From Isochrysis galbana (Eukaryota > Haptophyta > Isochrysidales > Isochrysidaceae): DNA of 64,000 bases. The position numbers were made by a program, and so were the translations under genes. The notes beneath the pieces were generated by a model. It was not told where the DNA came from, searched no databases, and saw nothing but the letters and a program-made list of their open reading frames with translations. The stretch's first letter is position 1. Each line of letters begins with the position of its first letter. The DNA lies in NCBI GenBank assembly GCA_018136815.1, contig CM030934.1:648479-712478 (forward strand), given 5' to 3'. Below, in pieces: positions 42,501 through 51,607 of this stretch.

Positions 42501-44225
42501 GACGGTGTGCTCGTGGCATTGACATCTATCAACGACGCCTGTGACGAGGATGCGCAACCATGCCCATCCCTCGTTGAGAGTGGCCCGCAAGAACCCAAGA
42601 TGCTGCATCTTTCAATGTGCGTTGGAGTCGAGGATAGTGACAAGGACCACGTGACGCTGCGTGTGTCACCGCTTGCCTCGTATTCCCACGTGCATTCTCC
42701 ACAAGACGAGGGCGCGACTGAGCTCTCAGCACCAGACTTGGGAATCGCGGCAAGCAAGCGCGGGCCGCCGAGCAAGCAAGAGCGCCCGACGTCGCCGACG
42801 ACGACGCCAGCGCTGCCGCTGCCGCCGGATCCGCAGGTGCTGGCATCGATTGAGGCGGAAACACCTATCACTCAGCCGGTGGGAAGTGAAGTGCACATTA
42901 GTGATGCCGAGGCGGCGTCCGCACTTATCCTGCCTTCCAAGCTCAGCCCTGCTAATTTGCCAAAGGTCGAATCATTCTCACGGGTCTCTCAAGCGCCCTC
43001 GCCTTCTTGCTCTCGGCCGTCGTCGACTGCTGGTGAAGAGGCGCCACGCAAGGCCGATAAGGCTGAAGTCAAGAGGGGGCCATTTTTCTCGATGGCGACT
43101 GTTCTCACCAAGCCGAGTAGAGGACAACGGAAGCCATCTATCGCGATTCGTCTTGGGCCGAAGGAGCCGTCCAACGACCGTGCCAAAACGGATGGATGCG
43201 CCCCTGGCAACGTAGCCAAGACCCTCGTGGGCTTGGAGACCCAAGGCACAGGTGGCACGGCGGCAGCTCCGCCGCTGCGAAAGGGCGAGTCGGCAGCCGA
43301 TCGCCGCCTTGCTCGACTCGCTAGTGCACAAGCGAACGCGCTCGCTGCGGCAGTGAGCGAAACATCGGGCCCGATTGCCGAGCAATTCGTCGGAGCAAGG
43401 CATCATGTCACCCCCCCTCAATCCATTCCGCCCGTGATAGCCGAATCCGCACCGCGGAATGATCCATCGATGCCACAAACATTTCTACCCCAGTCCAATC
43501 TTGTGCGGATCGAGGCGGCCGACGCTCCACTCGCCGTGGCAGCCGACCCCGACTCGGACGTGAGTTCGAGTACTTCAACCCTCATTCAGACGTCTCCAGG
43601 CCAATCACCACGAGCACCGACTGTGTCTACGAAACCGCCGTGCAATGAACCGAATATGGATAAGGCGGCTGCAATCTCAGGTGACACCGATCATGCTGCC
43701 ACCGCTTCCCTCGATGACAGCAGTGCCGACCTGACCAAGTCCGGAAACCAAGCTCATCGTGAAGGCCGTGAGGATGGTACGCACTCGGTGAATCGCCGTG
43801 CCTCGGCCGATCATGGTCGCTCAGATGCTCCCAACCATACGCCAAGAGCTCCAAGCGTGCACTATGGCCCACCGGGCTCAGAGCGCAGGAGGCCACGCCG
43901 CTCCTCCACGAAAGAAACAGCGACGTCATTCGAGGGCGTTGCATCCAATTTTGCAATCCATGACAGCAGTTCGGCGTGCAAACGCGGCGTCATCCCGCCG
44001 ACCCATCAGAGGTCGTCAATGGGCAGGGGGATGGGCATGTCACATGAATGGCAAGGAGGCCGGTATGCGCAACAGCAACCTTTCTACAAGGAAACCTTTG
44101 GCCAACGTGACTTGCGGCACGCAAGGCAGCCTTTGCGCAATCAACGCCCTCGATCCCCGAGCCCGCGGAAGAGGCAGCGAATGGCGCCGGATCTTTTAAG
44201 GAAGCGAATGTACGACCCTCGGTAG
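39525..44225 (+). CDS. Large SET-domain protein (predicted lysine methyltransferase)
   Basis: 1566 codons in a single exon. The SET domain is at about residues 300-456: NALGRGLFACKEFAVNETI, YGGELITDEEARRRRD, HRYLMRISDSDFLVDG, GAGPMANHDTGHGANASIF (in the place of the NHSC-type SAM-binding motif) and KGEEIKFNYGSS (catalytic-Tyr block). There is no pre- or post-SET Cys cluster. GLPPGWEVEQKPNQRKVYWD at about residue 662 resembles a WW or MBD-type start. Residues about 850-945 form a coiled coil (RIERSSLTHRKQQRLELMTK and following). The rest is low-complexity, and the C-terminus is strongly basic (RSPSPRKRQRM). Likely nuclear, acting on histone or another protein lysine; the substrate is not predictable. 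The first ATG after the CT tract is used. Confidence 0.85.
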   Translation: MVQLTELIKLTNSGILSATDCGAKRERKRPQLFVAKADSDRPRQTAPAAQSEAKLVARAHRGAGRKAGPVQGDGTIAGGSEQQQASAQSKAATRRATSGEASHNPAGEAFLESEAGAPLASKPGRRVKPCAEAADSVLLPRVKLSLAPFEPRHFGAKSPIAGALEQPNQFNSAAIVPENGSPTAGVAKPPSKEKADKTKPPSDSLPEVKLVPAPVARRRGDPKPPSRGDARGDGIVGDSEGSSAKPFRGRLRDTHRKIEEVMERLAPVQGLLKLGIIPENVDHDVWTDFGTIQNGKIDLRPSLVKTIVGENALGRGLFACKEFAVNETITIYGGELITDEEARRRRDTRGSQSHRYLMRISDSDFLVDGYQYASGISVEPNEDGVFLPSKKDATMYSQGAGPMANHDTGHGANASIFFVPIARNEAYQLLPRIPTLKANRRIEKGEEIKFNYGSSLPFCPQPSTAAYNSASIVVIGALELSQHWADIEWQANGVDAGVLRAALTQVRELAQEPLKVGAKCEAVSLVARLLSPVPPSCAQSMEASRLFSELRQLCQQILDELSESALRLRAADEAGPSTKQLLRYREDLTAVEQRIHERVELLKQTEVIEAAPSGAERDSEQCVSRATETSRAKRRKTCGAVGLQGEEASTDRPSRMTGVKKGLPPGWEVEQKPNQRKVYWDLGRTRKADSLRDAWQQYEEQERLARSSTCSDAAGVNQGTRHAAGIEQMGCATVEEDVPSMGPVGVPLPEPPLMISVDGMTRAALKGVLEGNAAHPPFVQRTNPHAPADYEQPVASALLAPAAKPTGMIELCSSYSMSELQDAAPREVTKEARPGAYSPRTPRIRLQSLHSQKAQYMAELNQARIERSSLTHRKQQRLELMTKFLQEQCSSDTTELLSRVLTEQEVIGCEFQQEESMLDSKICELEGKIQTVGAEIFDLEQEVASTAKLILPGALEGYRKEVVSQARDDSAQMIANAQSDIKLTNPQSGAECDGVLVALTSINDACDEDAQPCPSLVESGPQEPKMLHLSMCVGVEDSDKDHVTLRVSPLASYSHVHSPQDEGATELSAPDLGIAASKRGPPSKQERPTSPTTTPALPLPPDPQVLASIEAETPITQPVGSEVHISDAEAASALILPSKLSPANLPKVESFSRVSQAPSPSCSRPSSTAGEEAPRKADKAEVKRGPFFSMATVLTKPSRGQRKPSIAIRLGPKEPSNDRAKTDGCAPGNVAKTLVGLETQGTGGTAAAPPLRKGESAADRRLARLASAQANALAAAVSETSGPIAEQFVGARHHVTPPQSIPPVIAESAPRNDPSMPQTFLPQSNLVRIEAADAPLAVAADPDSDVSSSTSTLIQTSPGQSPRAPTVSTKPPCNEPNMDKAAAISGDTDHAATASLDDSSADLTKSGNQAHREGREDGTHSVNRRASADHGRSDAPNHTPRAPSVHYGPPGSERRRPRRSSTKETATSFEGVASNFAIHDSSSACKRGVIPPTHQRSSMGRGMGMSHEWQGGRYAQQQPFYKETFGQRDLRHARQPLRNQRPRSPSPRKRQRMAPDLLRKRMYDPR

Positions 44226-44414
44226 ATCCGATGGCCGGTTATACTATGCTCCTGTGGACTAGGGTTATCATGCTTTTCTAGGCGTTGCGGCACCTTGGGT
44301 TCACCTCGCTACGCTGGGACTGGCTGAAAGCCACCCTTATGAAGCGCATGTCGGACGATGCGCTCTCATAGAGTTGCTTGGGCACGGTTGCTCGGGTTGA
44401 AGCCAAACGTTGCG

Positions 44415-44735
44415 CTAGATGATGTAATCCTTGTAGCCATGTTCCATTGCGCCCGTCTCGCCGTCCCCGTGCGCCTCACGCGCCCTCGTCGGTTTGCATT
44501 TGCCACATAAGTCAGCTTTATGTGACGTACGGATTGGCCGGAGATCGCGTCGCAAGCTGTATTTCTTGGGCCGGTGATTTCGTGCTTGAAAGTAGGCTAG
44601 CCATCGAGAGAGCAACATCCAGCGGCGGTGTGAGTACGCGAGGATGTGGTCACGATCGAACCAAGTGGTAGTGCCCCAATTGACGTCCAAGTCAGGCAGT
44701 GTGTTTCGTGGCGTTGTGCGTAGCTGCGCCCGCAT
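44415..44735 (-). CDS. Possible small protein, unknown (weak)
   Basis: Minus-strand frame of 106 codons, with WGTTTWFDRDHILAYSHRRW and LCGKCKPTRAREAHGDGETG. A TTTTAAATAAAGAT stretch lies about 120 bp upstream (44857-44870). It converges on the SET gene, 190 bp from its stop. Composition is protein-like but there is no family match; it could be a chance frame. Confidence 0.2.
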   Translation of the reverse strand: MRAQLRTTPRNTLPDLDVNWGTTTWFDRDHILAYSHRRWMLLSRWLAYFQARNHRPKKYSLRRDLRPIRTSHKADLCGKCKPTRAREAHGDGETGAMEHGYKDYII

Positions 44736-45376
44736 GATTCATGCTTGCCATTTCCCGTCGGACACGCTCTCGACCGCGCGCACGCGTAAAGCGTCCCAAG
44801 GGAGAAACCTTAAATCAAACAAAGTCGCACGAGAGCTCAGTGTCCCGCCGATCTTTATTTAAAACCTTTTAAAGATCTCGCCTCGTGCGTGGTGCGTGGC
44901 CTTGGACCTCTACTCACTACTCAGTAGTCAGTAGCCACGGCCGTACTCCTTCCTCTCCCTTCCCAACCCTGCCTTGCGGCGGCTCCCCTCGTGCACTACT
45001 CAGGGCTCAGGGGCTCGGGTTGTGGGGGTGACGGGATTGGGCGTGGTGTTCCGGTCCCTAGTGGGCTTGGGTCCTCTCTCTCCCTCCCCGCCTGTGCCGC
45101 TAGGTGGCCGGTATATCGTATATCCGTATATGCACTGACGGGTGCACTCGATGTGGCGGTTCGGGGCGTTAAGGGCGGTACACGTTGGTTATATGTGGCA
45201 GCAGATGTTCCCACGTGTAGGGAGGGGAAGAGTAAGAGTAAGTGGTAAGTGGTTTGCACGTGCTATTATAATAGGTTAGTTGCTTGTCGATTGTCGACAA
45301 AGGCCATACATAGCGCGTGCGCTACGAGTTTGACGTCGTCGTCACCTATGACGTGAGTCTACAACAACAACTATAC
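44736..45376. other. Intergenic stretch
   Basis: No gene recognised. GC-rich, then increasingly AT-rich toward 45270. Confidence 0.4.
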
Positions 45377-46255
45377 AACTAAGTTTATACTTAGTTCTAG
45401 GGACAGGCCAGAGTTTCGTTTGAGACCTGCCCAAATTTCGTTCGATATTTCGCCAATATTTCGCGTTTCCCCACCCAAATTTCGACAATATTTCGTGGTG
45501 AACATGTGGAGTTGCGCTCACGTGTACACGTGTACTCGTGTACTTACGCCGATCGACGATCGACGATACGCTGCATGCTATATATATCTAGTGTTAACTA
45601 TTATAATCAATATGAAGTGTTAGTGTTTATGTTGAGTTTAAGTATTAATTAAGATGTAAGATATCTATTATCTATTAATTATAACTACATACATTACTCT
45701 GATTCAGTAATTTACGCTCTGATAAACAAACTACAAGACTACAAGCCACGAGTCAGACCTCACTTGTCATCATTCAGCACGTGTCACGTTGGTGGTACCA
45801 GAGCATCAATGCTCAATGCGCACACTGGAGCTGATCGGACAACGAATTCATTCGCACGCCTCCAAGCATGCACTTCAATAACAAAAACACGCGCTCACAC
45901 GACGCGGAAGTTAGGAAACAAAGCAAAAGAAATACGGGCACCTCGCGACCAAGCTGGAAGCTGAGAGTGGTTTGCCCTCCACTAGCCACCAACTCCAACT
46001 CATAATGGAGGATACGTGAAAAGCTGCGGTTTTGTCGCGCGTCACGCGTCGGGAATTTCGCGCCAGTCATTCCCGACCCCCCCCCCAAATAGTAGTATAT
46101 TTATTGCCCATCGACCCCCGTCCCCCCCTTGGTATTGTGTCCATGTCCCTTAGACGGCCCCAAATTTCGCGAAATTTCGAACGAAATCGACGCTCGGAAA
46201 ATGAGCCCAAATTTCGAAAAAAATTTCCGAAATCCTGGCCCGTCCCTACTTAGTT
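45377..46255. mobile_element. Inverted-repeat element with AT-rich core
   Basis: The left arm (45377-45500) starts with the near-palindrome AACTAAGTTTATACTTAGTT, then CTAGGGACAGGCCAGAGTTT and repeated AATATTTCG/AAATTTCG motifs. The right arm (46156-46255) is its diverged reverse complement: AAATTTCGCGAAATTTCG, GGCCCGTCCCTA, CTTAGTT. Between them is an AT-rich core (45575-45715, with ATATATATCTAG and TTAATTATAAC). No transposase is encoded. It fits a MITE or fold-back element, which is inference. Confidence 0.55.
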
Positions 46256-46380
46256 CGCCCATGGGGGGGCACGAGGCCCCCTCTCTTTCCACTCCACTCC
46301 TCCCCTGCCATGGCCATGGGGGAGGAACCACCCACTCTCCTGGCACTGGCACGCCTGATGGCTTGCCATGAGCGCACACA
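46256..46380 (-). repeat. Module A, inverted partial copy
   Basis: Reverse complement of 37740-37838: CCATGGGGGGGCACGAGGCC, then CCACTCCACTCCTCCCCTGC, GGAGGAACCACCCA and GGCACGCCTGATGGCTTGCC. It abuts the right arm of the inverted-repeat element. Confidence 0.8.
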
Positions 46381-46654
46381 CAGCGCCCTGCTGACCCATT
46401 CCTCTCCCCACTGGCCCGCCTGAAGCAATCAAGTTTAATTGGCGACCTCTTCGTACCTCCCCTTAGGCACGTCGCACTTCTCTCGCCTTATATAGTAGGT
46501 TTTTTCGGGTCCTGCGTAGCAAGATTGCCCCTCGTTTCCGTCATGGTGCGATTCCCGTTGTAGATGAGATCGCCGACAGATCGCCCTTTGCCCTTTGATC
46601 GTCGTCCGTCGCGCCGTCTAATCGGAGTGTTTGGGTTTGGGTTCGATTTGAGTC

Positions 46655-47010
46655 GAGTTATGTGTATGTGAGAAAAGTCGTGGGACGAGAGTCGGAGTGT
46701 TTCCTGGGTGTCTGTGTCCGTCAACCTGTCGTCAGTCGTTCATTGTTGTCGCTCTCGCTCTCGCTCTCGTCGTCTCGCTCTCGTCGCCTATCACTCATAC
46801 CTTACAATCCCTCCTCTACTCACCAGACCCTGCCATCACCATCACAGCCTTCCCCTCGCTCGTCCTCGCCTCTCGCCGCTCGCTCGATGTCGCTCTCGCC
46901 GCCGTCCTCGCCGTCGCCCAAGCCCCAAGCCCAAGCCCAAGCCCGCCTGCCCGCCTTCCTTTGCCTCTGCTGACGGACGGGCTTCAGCCCGTCAGCGTCT
47001 CCGAAGTCGT
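46655..47010 (+). repeat. Module B, second forward copy
   Basis: Aligns with 37860-38163 throughout, with the same ACGGGCT-TC-AGCCCGT hairpin at 46977-46992, here one base pair longer. Confidence 0.75.
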
Positions 47011-47436
47011 CCCCTCCGCAGCCCGCAACGCCTGCCGCCGGTATCGCTCCCTCCTCATCACCCTACACCCACTCGTCTGATTGTCCCCCTGTTTCACCGT
47101 TAATTCCCCCGTTTCTACTGGAAATGCCTTCCTTGCATGTGATGCGCTATTTAGAGAGCAGGGTGGCAGGGTGGCCTGCCCCCTGCCCCCTGCCCCCCAG
47201 GGGGGGGGGTCCTGATTAGTATAGTAGTAGTACTCTGCATCAGTGTATCACAGGTGTCCGCGCTGCCCCCTCCCACCTCGCGCCCGCCATCATCCATCAT
47301 CCCCCTCGCTCCAGGTCGACCATCCCTTGGGTCGAGAAAAGGGAGTGTGGGAGGGGGGGTGGAGGAGGGAGAAGGTGAGAGGGGGGGAGGGCGGGGGGCG
47401 GGGGCGGGGGGAGGAGGAGGAGGAGGAAGAAGAAGA
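47011..47436. promoter_or_regulatory. Upstream region of HPF1
   Basis: No gene. GGGA/GGA-rich purine tract at 47340-47436 directly before the ATG. Confidence 0.3.
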
Positions 47437-48945
47437 ATGGCAGAGCGTCCCACCTATGCGCCAGCGCCCGGTAAGCCCATGTGCCGCTTCGGCGTGAGGT
47501 GCGCGCGGAAGAACCCAGCTCACTTCGAGGAAGAGAACCATCCGGACGACCACCCGCTCTTTGCGCCCTCTGACTCCGCGCCTCACGCGCAACCCCATCC
47601 TGCGTGCGTGTATAGCCCCGCTCCTGGCAAGCCAATGTGCCGGTTCGGAATACAGTGCACGCGCAAGAACCCTACTCACTTTGAGGAGGAGAACCATCCT
47701 GATGACCATCCCTTATTCAGCCAGCGGCCCGATGTTGCGGGCACAACCGGGGCAATAGGGCGCAAGCGCAATTTCACGAACATGACTGAAGGCTTGCCTA
47801 AGCGACTTGCAGTACATGCTCGGGACTCAGGGGCTAGCACCTTGGCTTCCGAAATCAACCCTACAGAAAGCGAATCAGCGGCCGTCATGCCCATGACTTC
47901 TCGGGCGCCACCATCAAACATATCTGTACATGAATTGACCACCCCGCTCCCGACAGAATACACACGGGACATGTGGCGACCGATCATGCGGGAGGCATAC
48001 TTGACACCTTTTGATGATGATGTGTTTGTGCTCTACGAGTTATGCGTGTCGTTGCGGCCTCAAGAGCCACTCGCCGCCCTTCTAGCGGGTGGGATCACAC
48101 CGCTCGCGCCGTTTCGACTCCTGACTGGGGAAAAGTCCGCAGCCTCGCCTCTTGCGGACCGTGGGCTTCATGATGCTGCCGAGTTCCAACCGCTCCTTCA
48201 AGTGGGCCCAGTCTCTGCTGGTCATGTCCTCGGGTATTGGCGGGATGACCCGGACGAACCGCCGTCCTTCGTCGTGGAGCGACGACCTCTACCGACTATA
48301 CCTGCCCCCGGAGTGAGCCATTTTGGACCGGGCGTTTCGTACACGGTGGTAGCGGAAAATTTGCTCGCTGCCTGCAGGAAGAGGCTGTCCGAGGAGGCCA
48401 AAGCTGGGACTCTGCACTCTCGTGAGGCGGCGCGGCTAGCTGAATGTGTCGCGGCTGCTGCTGAAGGCGCTGGGCTCAGCCTGGACGCTGAGGGCGAGTC
48501 GAGCAAGGCTGCAAAGACTCGCAAACGTGCTGGGCTCGCCGGCGGTAAGCCAGGCGCAAAATGGGTCGAGACGAGCTCAAAAATTGGCGTGGTCTTTCCG
48601 TACGACCGTGAGAACGAGATCGGATACAGGCGTCTCCACCTCATGGGCAAGGAGCTGCGCAAGCTGCTGGCTCGCATTGTGAGTAGTCCTGACGCTGAGC
48701 GCGCTCAGCATCAATCGGAGCTGGATGAGCTGATTAACTGGTCCAACATCGCAAACGACGAGTCTGACTTTGGCGCCTCGCTGCAACTCGGTAGCGACTT
48801 GCTCAACCACGACTTGTGCTTTGCGTCCGCAGCCGCGCAACAGCTCACGACTGCATACTCACTCCTTGGGCGGCAGCCCTTTGCTGAAATCGCTACACAG
48901 CACGCAGAACGGCGGCGGCAGGCGGCAACATGCAGATCGTCTTGA
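47437..48945 (+). CDS. HPF1 (histone PARylation factor 1) with two N-terminal PBZ zinc fingers
   Basis: 502 codons from ATG 47437; upstream in-frame codons are translated G-rich repeat. Two PBZ (poly-ADP-ribose-binding) fingers, C-x5-C-x6-H-x5-H: C16-C22-H29-H35 in PMCRFGVRCARKNPAHF, and C68-C74-H81-H87 in PMCRFGIQCTRKNPTHF. Residues about 165-500 match HPF1: EFQPLLQVG, HVLGYWRDDPDEPPSFVV, KIGVVFPYDRENEIGYRRL, the active-site block IANDESDFGASLQLGSDLL and AYSLLGRQPFAEIATQH. HPF1 completes the PARP1/2 active site and directs ADP-ribose to serine after DNA damage; its key Asp-Glu pair (NDE) is present. Human HPF1 has no PBZ. The tandem PBZ would tether the cofactor to PAR-marked chromatin. Likely nuclear. 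No introns. Confidence 0.93.
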   Translation: MAERPTYAPAPGKPMCRFGVRCARKNPAHFEEENHPDDHPLFAPSDSAPHAQPHPACVYSPAPGKPMCRFGIQCTRKNPTHFEEENHPDDHPLFSQRPDVAGTTGAIGRKRNFTNMTEGLPKRLAVHARDSGASTLASEINPTESESAAVMPMTSRAPPSNISVHELTTPLPTEYTRDMWRPIMREAYLTPFDDDVFVLYELCVSLRPQEPLAALLAGGITPLAPFRLLTGEKSAASPLADRGLHDAAEFQPLLQVGPVSAGHVLGYWRDDPDEPPSFVVERRPLPTIPAPGVSHFGPGVSYTVVAENLLAACRKRLSEEAKAGTLHSREAARLAECVAAAAEGAGLSLDAEGESSKAAKTRKRAGLAGGKPGAKWVETSSKIGVVFPYDRENEIGYRRLHLMGKELRKLLARIVSSPDAERAQHQSELDELINWSNIANDESDFGASLQLGSDLLNHDLCFASAAAQQLTTAYSLLGRQPFAEIATQHAERRRQAATCRSS

Positions 48946-49093
48946 ACTCCCATGCCGTAGGGGTGGAAGTGGCGTTTGAGTGCATTCACATTCGACCTCT
49001 GTGCAAGTGCATGAATTGTTGTGCCGGACACGGAATAGGTCTCTCAAAAACTAAAAACGAGGTACTGCATAAGAAACAAAAAGTATCTGAAGA

Positions 49094-49390
49094 TTCGGGG
49101 CTAACCCCTACTTAGTATTTAGCAGGTAGCAGGTAGCAGGGCGCACCGGTACTTTCTACCTTGCCACCACCATTGCCCTTCTTTTTCTTCTTTCTATTCC
49201 CCTCGGTGTTCTCACTCGCCCCCCTTTGGGTCCCCTTTGGGGGGGGGGGGGGGGATTCGGGGCTAACCCCTACTTGGTATTTAGCAGGGCACCGGTACTT
49301 TCTACCTTGCCACCACCATCGCCCTGCTTCTTTTTCTTCTTTCTATTCCCCTCGGTGTTCTCACTCGCCCCCCTTTCGGGTGGGTGGGGG
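49094..49390. repeat. Tandem duplication, two ~160-bp units
   Basis: Both units read GATTCGGGGCTAACCCCTAC, TACTTTCTACCTTGCCACCA, CTTCTTTCTATTCCCCTCGG and TGTTCTCACTCGCCCCCC, starting at 49094 and 49254. Differences are mostly in G-run length and a GCAGGTA triplication in unit 1. Confidence 0.9.
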
Positions 49391-49493
49391 GGGGGGGGCG
49401 TTCGTGTTCGGGAGGGGGGAGGGGGGGGGATTTATCGCCGAAGCAGGTAGCGCAGGGGGATGGGGGGAACCTTGGCCCTTGGCCTTGGCCTTG

Positions 49494-49567
49494 GGAATCC
49501 TTGGACACCCAAGGCAGGTGCCGGTGGAAAATTGCGGAAAATAGAAAATAGTGGTGGGTGACCGGGC
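49494..49567. repeat. Dispersed module (pairs with 4141-4198)
   Basis: GGAATCCTTGGACACCCA, then AAATAGTGG and GTGACCG in the same order as at 4141. Confidence 0.65.
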
Positions 49568-50566
49568 TGCCAGTGTATCTAGGGGGCCAATGAATGGGCC
49601 GTATCTCCAATGTTGCACGTAGGAAGGGGAGAGCGTTGGTGCGCTCGATCGCAACCGACTATAAAGTATAAAGTTAGATCCCACTGTGTCCGAGGATACT
49701 ACTACTACTACTACAATAGTTGTTGTCGCAGTAAAAATTTGCGCAGGTACTCAAGTGCGCGATCCAAATGAGAGCGATGTGACTCGCATCTTGTGCAGCG
49801 ATGTCTCCCGGCCACGTGCCGCGGCGGGGGCGCAGTCGGGCCCGCGTTCGCCGTGGACGGCGTCTTCTCGACGCTTCGGGCGATACTCTCGAACTTGAAA
49901 GAAATCTGCTGCCCCTCATCGGGCGAGACATGTGATTCGATCGAATCCGTCGATCAGTCTATATGCCCCTCCTATAGATCCATCTGACGGCGGCACGCCG
50001 ACCCTTCGAGTCGCAGATATCGTGGCTCGCTGCGGACCTCCCCGATCTCCGTTCTTCTCGACGTCGGAGCTCTACATCTTGGCCGGAGATGAAGCCCGCA
50101 GCGGGCGCTGAGTTGCAGAGGCGCTTCGTCTGCGTACTGATCCGGGGGGGGGGGGGGGCGGGAGGGGGGGCAGGGCAGGAGCTTAGTCGGGGAGGGGGAG
50201 GGGGGGGGGGAGGGGGAGGGAGGGGGAGAAGCGGAGGCTCACGGCGTCGCACTCGCCGATGTTTGCCTCGGCGGCTCTTTTCTTCCCTCTTATACCCCCC
50301 CACGCATACACATATTACCTCCCTTTTTCTCCCCCCCCCCCCTCCTCTCCCCCACCGTGCGAGTCGCCTCCTATCAACGCCCCCCCCTGTCGGAACCCTC
50401 CCTCCCACCCTCCTCCCTCTCCACTCCTAGCTGTTGCCAAAGCCAGCGGATAGCACTCGTTGGACCTCGCACCCACCCGCACTGTTCCACGCGCCCAGAG
50501 CCTCCCCACCCCACACCCCGCTCTTAGCCCCCACTTTCGCCCAGCAAGTCGCTTCTCGACGCCCTG
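49568..50566. other. Upstream region of the phosphatase gene
   Basis: No gene recognised. (ACT)n microsatellite at 49698-49716, G runs at 50143-50220, and CT/C-rich sequence at 50270-50430 before the ATG. Confidence 0.4.
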
Positions 50567-51607
50567 ATGAGTATGAGCGAGGACGCCTCCACTCCCCTGC
50601 CATTGAGAAGACAAAGGATACACTTTGTCCGGCACGGGCTGGGCGAGCACAACATTACGTCATCCGGTTATCTCGCCCACGACGCGATGCTCACGCCCGA
50701 AGGAGTCGTGCAGGCGAAGAGACTGCGAGACGTGCTTGCGTTGACTGTTCAGACTGAGTTGGTGGTCAGCTCACCGCTTCGCCGGTGTCTGCAGACTGCG
50801 TATCACGCCCTCGGCCACTTTTCCAATGTTGTCCTACTTCCTGAACTTATAGAGACAGGAAATATGCCATGCAATTGCGCGGACCCGAAAAAGGGGAGCG
50901 AGTTGCTTGCTGGCTACGCATGGGACGCAGCGCTAGAGCAATATGATGCTTTGCCATGTGGGTGGGCTGATGAGCCGCAGAGTTGGGAGAAGACGGCGTG
51001 TGATCGATTCGTTGAGATAATGTCGTGGCTAAGCTGTCGACCTGAAAACGAAATCGTCATTTTCGGCCACCATGACTTCTTCTACTCCAATCTCGGTGTA
51101 TCGTTCCACCCTGGAGAGGTGCGGACTTTCACATATTCAGAGGGCGAGCTTCGCTGTACGTCGGACCTCAACTTCCGTTGGCTAGTCAGTGGCGGCCTCA
51201 TGCCACGCAATGGCCTCACTGCTCAGTGCATGCCGCGCTTATCATCCAGCACATCGCCGCTTTCGAGATTCTCGTCGCGACGTCCCCCATCAATGCCTTC
51301 TCTAGAAGATATGGGCTTGATATCGCAGATGTCTTCCAACCGATCACTCTCATCGCTGCTCAGCATCCATTGCCATGCTTCCTCCTCATCTTTGTCGAGT
51401 ATGGACACCGAACAATTGCCACCCAGGACACCTAGCACGACGGCCCGCAACCCGAAATCAAGATCGGTACATGGGGGCAATGTCTTCCGCAAATTTGCTG
51501 AGGAGAAAATGATTATGAATGAGATGCTGCATCAAATCGCTATTGACAATAACAAACGAGTGCATGGCGGCAATGTATTCGGTGATTGCTCTTGCCGGTG
51601 GAAATAG
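50567..51607 (+). CDS. Histidine phosphatase superfamily (phosphoglycerate-mutase-like) protein
   Basis: 346 codons, single exon. The catalytic RHG is at residues 22-24 (IHFVRHGLGEHN). VVSSPLRRCLQTAYHAL (about 65-81) carries the second Arg, PELIETGNMPCNCA the acid block, and VIFGHHDFF the second catalytic His (H168). The fold ends near residue 210; typical family members are about 200-250 residues. The C-terminal 130 residues are Ser-rich and probably disordered. They carry a repeated VHGGNVF motif (VHGGNVFRKF and, 35 residues later, VHGGNVFGDC). The substrate is not predictable: sugar phosphate, inositol phosphate or phosphoprotein are all possible. No targeting signal. ATG 50567 is followed by a second ATG two codons later; either is usable. 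Confidence 0.88.
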   Translation: MSMSEDASTPLPLRRQRIHFVRHGLGEHNITSSGYLAHDAMLTPEGVVQAKRLRDVLALTVQTELVVSSPLRRCLQTAYHALGHFSNVVLLPELIETGNMPCNCADPKKGSELLAGYAWDAALEQYDALPCGWADEPQSWEKTACDRFVEIMSWLSCRPENEIVIFGHHDFFYSNLGVSFHPGEVRTFTYSEGELRCTSDLNFRWLVSGGLMPRNGLTAQCMPRLSSSTSPLSRFSSRRPPSMPSLEDMGLISQMSSNRSLSSLLSIHCHASSSSLSSMDTEQLPPRTPSTTARNPKSRSVHGGNVFRKFAEEKMIMNEMLHQIAIDNNKRVHGGNVFGDCSCRWK

